Of a stretch of DNA of 34,073 nt, positions 1 through 4,416 are shown in pieces. How positions within the stretch are numbered: position 1 is the stretch's first letter; every line of letters starts with the position of its first letter. Source of the stretch: a virus; IMG/VR virus record IMGVR_UViG_3300025132_000014, positions 1 to 34,073 of that record; one strand, given 5' to 3'. The notes under the pieces are model-generated. The model was not told where the DNA came from and searched no databases. It saw nothing but the letters and a program-made list of their open reading frames with translations. The translations under genes were made by a program, and so were the position numbers.

Positions 1-99
1 CCATCACTTATCTCAACACCTGTTCTCTGTTTTGCTTCACCAAACCTATCAGGTAATACCTTCTGCACTTTCCACCTTACATGAGAAGCATAATCTCTT
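1..99. repeat. 99-bp terminal direct repeat, left copy
   Basis: This segment is identical to the last 99 bases of the window. The small terminase ORF continues in frame when the two ends are joined, so the sequence is a circular (or circularly permuted) genome with one end written twice. A length of exactly 99 fits an assembler k-mer overlap better than a biological terminal repeat, because it lies inside a gene. Short packaging repeats of T7-like phages usually sit between genes. Confidence 0.9.
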
Positions 100-347
100 A
101 AAAGGTTAGGGTCATACCTCTTTCTGCCATGTAGACTGTCCTGGTACATATCTTCTACATCTTCTAATGCTTTTTCAGCAGACTTTCTCTGTGCAGACTT
201 AACTGTGTCGGATAAATCATTGTCTTTGTCCATGTGGCGGTAAAAGGTAGCTCTGCTTACATTGTTATCTTCACATGCCTTAACAAGCGTGTAGCCGTCT
301 GTAATCGCCTTTACTATCTTGTTTTTCTTGTAGTTGCTAATTGTCAT
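1..347 (-). CDS. terS: Terminase small subunit (N-terminal 115 codons; gene split by the window ends)
   Basis: TerS recognises the phage genome and delivers it to the large terminase for packaging. The ATG is at 347-345 and the frame is open to base 1, continuing in the copy at the right end to a TAA at 33925-33923. The joined gene encodes 132 residues. The N-terminal 40 residues read as a helix-turn-helix: a stretch KACEDNNVSRATFYRHM followed by a charged helical region, as in TerS DNA-binding domains. The reading frame overlaps terL by about 26 bp, and the TerS-TerL order supports the call. There is no good Shine-Dalgarno sequence ahead of the start. A possible small ORF ends 7 bp upstream. 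The family assignment rests on HTH plus position rather than on catalytic residues. Confidence 0.8.
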   Translation of the reverse strand, partial: MTISNYKKNKIVKAITDGYTLVKACEDNNVSRATFYRHMDKDNDLSDTVKSAQRKSAEKALEDVEDMYQDSLHGRKRYDPNLLRDYASHVRWKVQKVLPDRFGEAKQRTGVEISD

Positions 348-354
348 TGTGTGT

Positions 355-504
355 TTATAGGTCAGTTAATATATATATAAAGTGGCTCGGTGCCTCTGGG
401 TGGGTGTCATTCAAAATTGCCCCCCCTATGTTTTGCCGTAGCTGTTCTATTATTATTTTATTTGTTACACCTGGTTTATTTATTCTTTGTTGTTCTCTTT
501 GCAT
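355..504 (-). CDS. Possible 49-residue protein upstream of terS
   Basis: An ATG at 504-502 opens a 49-codon minus-strand frame beginning MQREQQRINKPGV and ending in ILTDL, with the stop 7 bp before the terS start. The composition is that of a soluble charged peptide and I recognise no family. Co-orientation and tight spacing with terS favour a gene. Against it, no ribosome-binding site precedes the ATG, and a 77-codon plus-strand frame crosses the same bases. It could be the first gene of the late transcript or a chance ORF. Confidence 0.35.
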   Translation of the reverse strand: MQREQQRINKPGVTNKIIIEQLRQNIGGAILNDTHPEAPSHFIYILTDL

Positions 505-610
505 TGTAAAAACTTTTATAATGTTTCTTTCTTTGCTGTGTCTATCTGTATCATGTCTATGTATAAAAATATAGTATTTTATTCTTTCCCATATATATAG
601 TCTTTCATCT

Positions 611-671
611 TTAATTAATTTATTTCACTTTTTTTATAATTATTAGTTGACGCTATTAAACCAATGGTTTA
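611..671 (+). promoter_or_regulatory. Candidate promoter and palindromic operator for the small-gene module
   Basis: A perfect TATAAT lies at 635-640, with a weak -35 (TTAATT, 611-616) 18 bp upstream. A second -35-like TTGACG sits at 647-652 with only a poor -10 (TAGGCT, 670-675) at 17 bp. Directly after comes a perfect 15-bp palindrome, TAAACCAATGGTTTA (657-671), placed where a bound repressor would block either promoter. The first gene of the rightward module starts at 706. The rest of the 348-705 interval is AT-rich, with long pyrimidine runs on the plus strand. The promoter is inferred from sequence only; the palindrome is seen directly. Confidence 0.5.
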
Positions 672-705
672 GGCTTCTATTAATTATAACTACACGAGGT
701 ACACA

Positions 706-885
706 ATGACTTATCAAACAACATTGCTAATAGCTTTGGCACAATTCTTTTTTATAATGCCTTTTAGCTTTTACTTACTATCTTTAAACATGCCTGGTTT
801 ATTCTTCATTCTTTTAATGGCTTCTGGCATGTTCACGATAATAACTTTATATTATCCATTATTTACAATTCATAACAACAAATAG
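706..885 (+). CDS. Small two-segment membrane protein (59 aa)
   Basis: An ATG at 706 is preceded by GAGGT at 696-700 with a 5-bp gap. The product is 59 residues, nearly all hydrophobic. One membrane segment lies at about residues 7-26 (ALAQFFFIMPFSFYLL) and a second at about 29-52 (PGLFFILLMASGMFTI), followed by a short polar tail. I recognise no family. It is the first gene after the palindromic control site, so it would be transcribed earliest in the rightward module. Short phage membrane proteins made early can act as superinfection-exclusion proteins or antiholins, but nothing in the sequence shows which, if either, applies. Confidence 0.65.
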   Translation: MTYQTTLLIALAQFFFIMPFSFYLLSLNMPGLFFILLMASGMFTIITLYYPLFTIHNNK

Positions 886-893
886 AGGTAACA
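871..893 (+). promoter_or_regulatory. Recurring leader, copy 1 (CATAACAACAAATAGAGGTAACA)
   Basis: First copy of a leader found ahead of several genes in this module. It consists of CATAACAACAAA, a purine-rich ribosome-binding core (GAGGT) and AACA just before the ATG. It overlaps the 3' end of the preceding gene, whose TAG lies inside it. Confidence 0.6.
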
Positions 894-1331
894 ATGATTA
901 ACAACAAACAAATCAAATTAATAAACACACTATATGACAGCTTGCAATTTATGAATAATATTACTTGGACTAAATACAGAGATAATATTTATAAGTATGA
1001 ACTGCAACAAGAAAAGCAACACAGAAATGGTTGGTGTTGTGGTAGAAACTACGGCAAATTTACTGCTAATCTTTCAGCCAAGTATTTTACAATTAAGCAT
1101 ATGGTAGATTGTATTAACGCTTATAAAAAATTTATAAAAGAATATGATAAAAGCAAACTTCACACAATAAAAGATTATTTACATATTAAAACAAGTATAA
1201 TAATGGCTGAAAGTTTTATTTTAAATCATGATGAAAAGTCTTTTAAATGGTATGAAGAAAATTTAACAGAGATAATAAACTTTAGATTATTAGACTACTG
1301 CGAATTGGTAAAAACAAAAGAAGTAGCATAA
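894..1331 (+). CDS. Uncharacterised 145-aa protein
   Basis: The start follows leader copy 1 at ideal spacing. The product is a lysine- and asparagine-rich, mainly helical 145-residue protein with few hydrophobic stretches and no signal peptide or membrane segment. It has a local cluster around residues 46-50 (NGWCCGRNYG) with adjacent cysteines, which might bind metal but does not form a recognisable zinc motif. I do not recognise a family. Codon use is extremely AT-rich, like the rest of this module and unlike the recombination genes. It is probably an early host-takeover or regulatory protein by position only. Confidence 0.7.
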   Translation: MINNKQIKLINTLYDSLQFMNNITWTKYRDNIYKYELQQEKQHRNGWCCGRNYGKFTANLSAKYFTIKHMVDCINAYKKFIKEYDKSKLHTIKDYLHIKTSIIMAESFILNHDEKSFKWYEENLTEIINFRLLDYCELVKTKEVA

Positions 1332-1341
1332 ATAAACCTAT

Positions 1342-1415
1342 TGTAGCTGGGCATGTTCCAGCTACACAAGATTTGTTTATTGCAAATCATAACAACAAAA
1401 AGAGGTATTTTAACA
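1342..1415 (+). promoter_or_regulatory. Intergenic module: two hairpins plus leader copy 2
   Basis: A perfect 9-bp stem, TGTAGCTGG (1342-1350) with CCAGCTACA (1358-1366), is followed by a second stem, GATTTG (1370-1375) with CAAATC (1383-1388). Directly after comes CATAACAACAAAAAGAGGT and then TTTTAACA before the ATG at 1416. There is no uridine tract after the first stem, so it looks more like an RNA processing or stability hairpin, or an attenuator, than a classic terminator. Confidence 0.6.
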
Positions 1416-1643
1416 ATGATTTACAATGATATTATGACAAGTGATAATTTTGAAACTGATTATTATAAAGGGTGGTTAATTATCTACGACAAGGTAATTA
1501 AAAAGAATTATCCAATACAATTAATTGATACAAAAACTAAAAGAAACATAACAAAAAAACATTTTAAAGAATGTCTTTTATTATATGGATATGAAAAAAC
1601 TTGTAATGTTTTTAAAAAACTTTCTGCACAAAAAAAATTATAG
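1416..1643 (+). CDS. Uncharacterised 75-aa protein
   Basis: I place the start at the ATG directly after leader copy 2 (AGAGGT at 1401-1406). An in-frame upstream ATG at 1353 lies inside the hairpin and lacks a ribosome-binding site. The 75-residue product is basic and helical, with YKGWLIIYDKVIKK in the middle and a lysine-rich tail. No domain is recognisable. The next gene begins only 13 bp after its stop and carries its own AGAGGAG, so the two are probably co-translated. Confidence 0.65.
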   Translation: MIYNDIMTSDNFETDYYKGWLIIYDKVIKKNYPIQLIDTKTKRNITKKHFKECLLLYGYEKTCNVFKKLSAQKKL

Positions 1644-1656
1644 AGGAGTTTTAACA

Positions 1657-1812
1657 ATGCAAAAAATAAACAAGTATATAATAAATCATATAAAAGAAAC
1701 TTCAGAAACTGGCTATAAACAAAGAATGTTTATAATAAAAGAAATTATTTGTTTTCTTTTATTTCTTGGCATAATAGGACAGCTTATTTTTATCTTTCTT
1801 ATAATGCCATAA
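1657..1812 (+). CDS. Single-pass small membrane protein (51 aa)
   Basis: The start at 1657 follows AGAGGAGTTTTAACA, the short form of the local leader. In-frame upstream ATGs from 1585 lie inside the preceding gene. The first 26 residues are polar and basic (QKINKYIINHIKE); residues of about 27-50 form a strong hydrophobic segment, EIICFLLFLGIIGQLIFIFL. An N-terminus in the cytoplasm is expected from the positive charges. Function unknown. It is the second membrane protein of this early module. Confidence 0.6.
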   Translation: MQKINKYIINHIKETSETGYKQRMFIIKEIICFLLFLGIIGQLIFIFLIMP

Positions 1813-1820
1813 TAAAAACC

Positions 1821-1845
1821 AGGCGGTTTACTAGCTAGACCGCCT
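1821..1845 (+). terminator. GC-rich intergenic hairpin (terminator-like)
   Basis: A perfect stem AGGCGGT (1821-1827) pairs with ACCGCCT (1839-1845) around a loop containing the palindrome TAGCTA. It is followed by TTTAAC, only a weak uridine run. It lies 9 bp past a stop codon and before leader copy 3, in the same position as the other intergenic hairpins of the module. Confidence 0.55.
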
Positions 1846-1874
1846 TTAACTAGCTTGTATGAGCTTTAAATCGT

Positions 1875-1899
1875 CATTAAACAACAATGGAGTAACAAC
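1875..1899 (+). promoter_or_regulatory. Recurring leader, copy 3
   Basis: The sequence CATTAAACAACAATGGAG followed by TAACAAC ends one base before the ATG at 1900. It keeps the ACAACA-(A/T)-GGAG-TAACA order of the other copies. Confidence 0.55.
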
Positions 1900-2151
1900 A
1901 TGACAAGAAAAACTAATTATCAAGAAGAAAGAGAAAGACAGACTAAAAAAAATAACATTGGTATGTCTAAACTTACAGAGAAACAATTACAATCTATAAA
2001 AAAGACTCATGAAACATTGTCTACTACTTTGGACATGTTAAGAGAATGTCAAGACATGTATTTATCAGACATAAGACAGGTTGTCGGTCTTATTAACATC
2101 TTGGATAAATGTTATTGGCAATTAAACAATAACTTTAATTTAGATAATTAA
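1900..2151 (+). CDS. Helical 83-aa protein, unknown function
   Basis: The ATG follows GGAGTAACAAC. The 83-residue product starts with a very polar arm (TRKTNYQEERERQTKKNN) and then a predicted long helix with hydrophobic heptads (LTEKQLQSIKKTHETLSTTL, then MLRECQDMYLSDIRQVVGLI). It ends in an asparagine-rich tail. No membrane segment or known domain is seen. It could be a small helical DNA- or protein-binding factor. The hairpin and leader on each side set it apart as its own expression unit. Confidence 0.65.
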   Translation: MTRKTNYQEERERQTKKNNIGMSKLTEKQLQSIKKTHETLSTTLDMLRECQDMYLSDIRQVVGLINILDKCYWQLNNNFNLDN

Positions 2152-2165
2152 GCAAATGCACCAAG

Positions 2166-2233
2166 TAAGACAGGTTAGTTCCTGTCTTATCTGGTTTATT
2201 TGATAAACCATAACAACAAATAGGAGTAACAAC
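2166..2233 (+). promoter_or_regulatory. Intergenic module: two hairpins plus leader copy 4
   Basis: A perfect 9-bp stem, TAAGACAGG (2166-2174) with CCTGTCTTA (2181-2189), is followed by GGTTTA (2193-2198) pairing with TAAACC (2204-2209), then CATAACAACAAATAGGAG and TAACAAC before the ATG at 2234. The architecture repeats that at 1342-1415 with different stem sequences. The GGTTTA/TAAACC half-sites are the same as in the palindrome at 657-671. Confidence 0.6.
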
Positions 2234-2515
2234 ATGAATAACCATATACCATTATGTTCCGCTTATATATTTTATAAATGGAATGAGACAGATACTTATG
2301 ACAATGTTTTAGACAAATGCCATGATAATGAAGATACAATTCATACAATGGTATCATTTTATTTAGATAGAGTTGTTTTAAGTAAAACTGATTGCAAAAT
2401 ATTTGATCCTAAAAAACATATATTAGAAATGTCGTATTCAAGTTTTGTTAAAATGATGAACAAATCAGATAACAATGACCTTTATGATTGGGAGACTGAA
2501 CATGAAAGTAATTAA
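2234..2515 (+). CDS. Uncharacterised acidic 93-aa protein
   Basis: The start follows leader copy 4. The 93-residue product is acidic, with many aspartates (WNETDTYDNVLDKCHDNED) and a C-terminal run MNKSDNNDLYDWETEHESN. It contains no membrane segment and only isolated cysteines. Small acidic early phage proteins sometimes mimic DNA or bind host enzymes, but there is no direct evidence for that here. Its last 14 bases overlap the HTH gene that follows, suggesting translational coupling to that regulator. Confidence 0.65.
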   Translation: MNNHIPLCSAYIFYKWNETDTYDNVLDKCHDNEDTIHTMVSFYLDRVVLSKTDCKIFDPKKHILEMSYSSFVKMMNKSDNNDLYDWETEHESN

Positions 2516-2810
2516 CCTGGAATTAGAGAAAGCAAGAAAAGAAATTGTATCTCTAAAAAATGCAATACTTGGTTATCAGAATGAAATCAATGTATTGAGA
2601 GACAAGCTAACTCATAAAGCTAATTACAACAGCAGCATGACAAAAGAGCAATACAAAGCTATCAGAACCAAGCTGCAATATTCACAAGATGAGTTTGCGA
2701 ACTTACTTGGCATAGATAAAATGTCTGTTTCCAGGCATGAGAGAGGAGAAAGAGCTATAAGCAATACTCTTTCAATTCTTATCAATAGAATCTATCGAGA
2801 TGAAAAATAA
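2502..2810 (+). CDS. Coiled-coil plus XRE-type HTH transcriptional regulator
   Basis: The start at 2502 is chosen because GGAGA lies 6 bp upstream. A longer in-frame ATG at 2475 lies inside the previous gene without a ribosome-binding site. Residues of about 1-36 form a heptad-rich coiled coil (LELEKARKEIVSLKNAILGY). Residues of about 46-98 are a classic Cro/CI-type HTH: YKAIRTKLQYSQDEFANLLG, then IDKMSVSRHERGERAIS, with the recognition-helix pattern S-V-S-R-H-E. The coiled coil probably mediates dimerisation. A palindromic target such as TAAACCAATGGTTTA upstream of this module is a reasonable guess. No peptidase or LexA-like domain is present, so it would not be RecA-cleavable. Confidence 0.8.
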   Translation: MKVINLELEKARKEIVSLKNAILGYQNEINVLRDKLTHKANYNSSMTKEQYKAIRTKLQYSQDEFANLLGIDKMSVSRHERGERAISNTLSILINRIYRDEK

Positions 2811-2831
2811 CAACAACAATGGAGATAAGTA
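2806..2831 (+). promoter_or_regulatory. Recurring leader, copy 5
   Basis: AATAACAACAACAATGGAGATAAGTA precedes the ATG at 2832 and overlaps the TAA of the HTH gene. Unlike the other copies, no hairpin stands ahead of it. Confidence 0.5.
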
Positions 2832-3065
2832 ATGAATAAAAAACTACATACTATATTTAAATCTTTAGATAAAAATATTAAAGATATAAATAGGGCATCT
2901 TGTGTGCTTTTATCAAACTCAAATCTTGATACAGATAAGGTAGATGTAAGTAAAATAAACAATGCCAGTTTTCTAGCATATAAAAAAGTTAGAAAACTTG
3001 CAGAGTTGTTAGATTTAGAACAAAGCATTTATTATAGCGATAAAGCGAAACAAAGGATGAATTAA
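2832..3065 (+). CDS. Uncharacterised 77-aa protein, last gene of the small-gene module
   Basis: The start lies 7 bp after GGAG. The 77-residue product is helical, polar and lysine-rich, and it contains AYKKVRKLAELLDLEQSIYY near the C-terminus. No domain is recognised. It directly follows the HTH regulator and is the last gene before the iterated-repeat region. A partner for that region, such as an iteron-binding or accessory protein, is possible by position only. An opposite-strand ORF over the same bases lacks a ribosome-binding site and is treated as a shadow. Confidence 0.6.
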   Translation: MNKKLHTIFKSLDKNIKDINRASCVLLSNSNLDTDKVDVSKINNASFLAYKKVRKLAELLDLEQSIYYSDKAKQRMN

Positions 3066-3080
3066 GGGGGAAAAATGCTA

Positions 3081-3216
3081 CTATTCATAGTATGCTATGA
3101 ATTGCATGCTATGAATAGTAACTATGAACTGCATGCTATTCATATTTTTTTTAAATTTAATTGTTTTTGAATTGCATGCTATGAATAGAAACTATGAATT
3201 GCATGCTATGAATAGC
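3081..3216. repeat. Iterated GCATGC-centred repeats around an AT-rich core (candidate origin or regulatory array)
   Basis: Four elements of the form CTATGAATTGCATGCTATGA (third and fourth with AATAG following) have GCATGC centres at 3104-3109, 3131-3136, 3174-3179 and 3201-3206. Spacing is 27, 43 and 27 bp, so they form two equal pairs. The second unit is an interrupted palindrome (ATGAA..GCATGC..TTCAT). CTATTCATAG at 3081-3090 is the inverse of the CTATGAATAG at 3109-3118, 3179-3188 and 3206-3215. Between the pairs lies a run of almost pure A/T (about 3138-3168). Paired iterons around an easily melted segment are the layout of iteron-type origins; a repressor-binding or partition array is the alternative. 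Confidence 0.7.
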
Positions 3217-3280
3217 ACCATCAGAGATGGATTTTACAAAAGAGAAATTTCCTGTCAATAAAAAAATGACGAAAGAGCAA

Positions 3281-3317
3281 AAAAAAAGAGAAAGCTATTT
3301 CTGGCTCTCTCTTTTTT
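3281..3317. terminator. Intrinsic terminator (works in either direction)
   Basis: A-rich left arm (A7 then GAGAAAGC, 3281-3295) pairs with GCTCTCTCTTTTTT (3304-3317) around the loop TATTTCTG, with one mismatch in about 14 pairs. The T-run on one side and A-run on the other make it usable on both strands. It separates the rightward small-gene and repeat region from the leftward operon that ends at 3390. Confidence 0.75.
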
Positions 3318-3320
3318 CTC

Positions 3321-3340
3321 ATCATAACAACATTGGAGTC
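3321..3340 (+). promoter_or_regulatory. Orphan copy of the recurring leader, no gene behind it
   Basis: ATCATAACAACATTGGAGTC matches the gene leaders of the module but is followed by no ATG and by a TAA within about 15 bases. It follows a hairpin, as the intact modules do. It looks like the remnant of a lost cargo gene at the module's right border. The rest of 3341-3389 holds nothing I can recognise. Confidence 0.45.
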
Positions 3341-3389
3341 ATTCACTCGCAATAAATATTCTACACTATAAACGAGAAAGTTTGCAAGT

Positions 3390-3647
3390 TTATTTTAAAC
3401 ATTCCGAACCAGTTGCAGAGTAACCAGCAATATCTACCCAGCTATCCTGATGGTCTGGCGTTTCTATCAATCTTGCTATCTTAACTGCAACCATGCACAA
3501 AGCCACATCAGTAGCTTTAACTTCTTTCTCGAGTATAACAGACCAGAGAGCAGCTATTCTCTCATGGTTAGTCTTAATATCGCCATAATCTTTACCTCTA
3601 TGAGAAACAACCTTTAATGCTTCTTTTAATAACTGCTCTCTATTCAT
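3390..3647 (-). CDS. DUF6378-like phage protein
   Basis: The 85-residue product matches my recollection of the DUF6378 group found in many phage genomes. Shared features are an N-terminal helix ending HRGKDYGD, a central ATDVALCMVAVKIARL helix and a C-terminal DSWVDIAGY. The D-x-x-L-C/M and DSW-D-x-A-GY pattern resembles all-alpha MazG-type nucleotide hydrolase folds, though function is unproven. I start at 3647, where GAGG lies 9 bp upstream, rather than at the in-frame ATG at 3662. The start overlaps the stop of the preceding gene. It is the last gene of the leftward methyltransferase operon. Confidence 0.75.
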   Translation of the reverse strand: MNREQLLKEALKVVSHRGKDYGDIKTNHERIAALWSVILEKEVKATDVALCMVAVKIARLIETPDHQDSWVDIAGYSATGSECLK

Positions 3648-3894
3648 CTTTATAAACCTCATGTATCTTTTTACTTACATAACCATGCACAAACTTTTCC
3701 GCACTTCTTCCAATTCTTTCCATATCAGTAAGCTCTTTAAAAAATATCCAATATCCCTCAAGAGAAAGCTCAACCATTCTTTCATTGTTAAGATTCTTCA
3801 TAAAAGGCATTTGCTTTACACTATTAACAAAACTTTCTTTTGTCTTGTATGACCTTGCATACTTGCGGAGTAACATAGCATCTCTATTTGTCAT
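3640..3894 (-). CDS. Uncharacterised 84-aa basic protein
   Basis: The start at 3894 (MTNRDAMLLRKYARSYKTKE) follows GGA by 8 bp and overlaps the stop of the zinc-ribbon gene. An ATG 12 bp upstream at 3906 has no ribosome-binding site. The product is basic and helical, with an aromatic patch GYWIFFKELTD and the tail KFVHGYVSKKIHEVYKDE. No known domain. Tight overlaps on both sides show it belongs to this operon. Confidence 0.65.
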   Translation of the reverse strand: MTNRDAMLLRKYARSYKTKESFVNSVKQMPFMKNLNNERMVELSLEGYWIFFKELTDMERIGRSAEKFVHGYVSKKIHEVYKDE

Positions 3895-4039
3895 CTTTTT
3901 TTCCATGAAAAACTAATACAAAAGACTCACATTCTTTGTTTGGACAAGATAAATTAGTCTCAATTAAATGGTCGTTATCTTCTTCTGTGCCGAAGTCTCC
4001 ACCCCAAATTAATTCTGTATCACAAGCATAACATTTCAT
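3884..4039 (-). CDS. Small zinc-ribbon protein (51 aa)
   Basis: The start at 4039 forms an ATGA overlap with the stop of the preceding nuclease gene and has GGGAG 8 bp upstream. A longer in-frame start at 4069 is inside that gene. The product has two cysteine pairs, C-Y-A-C near residue 3 and C-P-N-K-E-C near residue 33, spaced like a small zinc ribbon, with an acidic linker between them. Such proteins bind nucleic acid or proteins. Here it sits between a nuclease and unknown genes in a DNA-modification operon, so a DNA-linked role is plausible but not shown. Confidence 0.7.
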   Translation of the reverse strand: MKCYACDTELIWGGDFGTEEDNDHLIETNLSCPNKECESFVLVFHGKKDDK

Positions 4040-4416
4040 TTTATTTTCTCCCTCACAATAAAAAACCAAGTGTCAATATCAACCTCACAAACGAGGTCTT
4101 TTGCACCAGAAAAATTATGTTCAAAAACATTTAATCGTAGCACACATTTAATAGGACAATTATTATATTTATAAATAAGAACTGGCTCCCTATCTCCGCA
4201 ATTACTTATAGTTTGCTGCCACCAGCTTTCTTTATAACTATTAGATCCAGACTTTTGATATGCTTTACATTCAATACTCCAACCAGGTATTTCTATATCA
4301 GCACCACCAACTTGATACTGGTCTAGGTTTCTCTTGGCTTCATAACCCAAAGAATCTTTAATGAGAGAGCAAATCTTTCTCTCAAAAGCTGCACCTTTAT
4401 CCCTGCTATTCGCCAT
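4036..4416 (-). CDS. PD-(D/E)XK nuclease, Holliday-junction-resolvase-like
   Basis: From the ATG at 4416 the product has 126 residues. The N-terminus SRDKGAAFERKICSLIKD carries the glutamate (E12) found in archaeal-Hjc-like and phage resolvases. It is followed by KRNLDQYQVGGADIEI with D40 and then WSIECKAY with E49-x-K51, a complete PD-(D/E)XK metal site. Such enzymes cut branched recombination or replication intermediates. The start lies within the end of the methyltransferase gene (ATGGCGAATAG). Sitting beside a C5 methyltransferase, it could instead be a cognate restriction nuclease, but its small size and the conserved N-terminal motif favour a resolvase. Confidence 0.8.
   Translation of the reverse strand: MANSRDKGAAFERKICSLIKDSLGYEAKRNLDQYQVGGADIEIPGWSIECKAYQKSGSNSYKESWWQQTISNCGDREPVLIYKYNNCPIKCVLRLNVFEHNFSGAKDLVCEVDIDTWFFIVREKIK

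Noticed and set aside
341-574. A 77-codon plus-strand ORF upstream of the small-gene module
   Set aside because: It overlaps the terS start on the other strand, lies ahead of the candidate promoter, has no ribosome-binding site, and its cysteine/isoleucine-rich composition is that of an antisense shadow.
1353-1415. Upstream start for the 75-aa gene
   Set aside because: The in-frame ATG at 1353 is within a hairpin loop, and the resulting peptide would translate the leader. The ATG at 1416 has the ribosome-binding site.
2792-3028. Minus-strand 78-codon ORF opposite the last small gene
   Set aside because: Its serine/leucine-rich composition is a shadow of the plus-strand gene, which has the module's leader and ribosome-binding site.
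3081-3216. CRISPR array reading of the repeats
   Set aside because: Spacers are unequal (27, 43, 27 bp between centres), much of each period is repeat, the units are partly palindromic and no cas gene is present.
3227-3355. A 42-codon plus-strand frame (MDFTKEKFPVNKKMTKEQKK...)
   Set aside because: It runs straight through the terminator stem and the orphan leader and has no proper ribosome-binding site. It is more likely a chance reading, though it could be a decayed gene.
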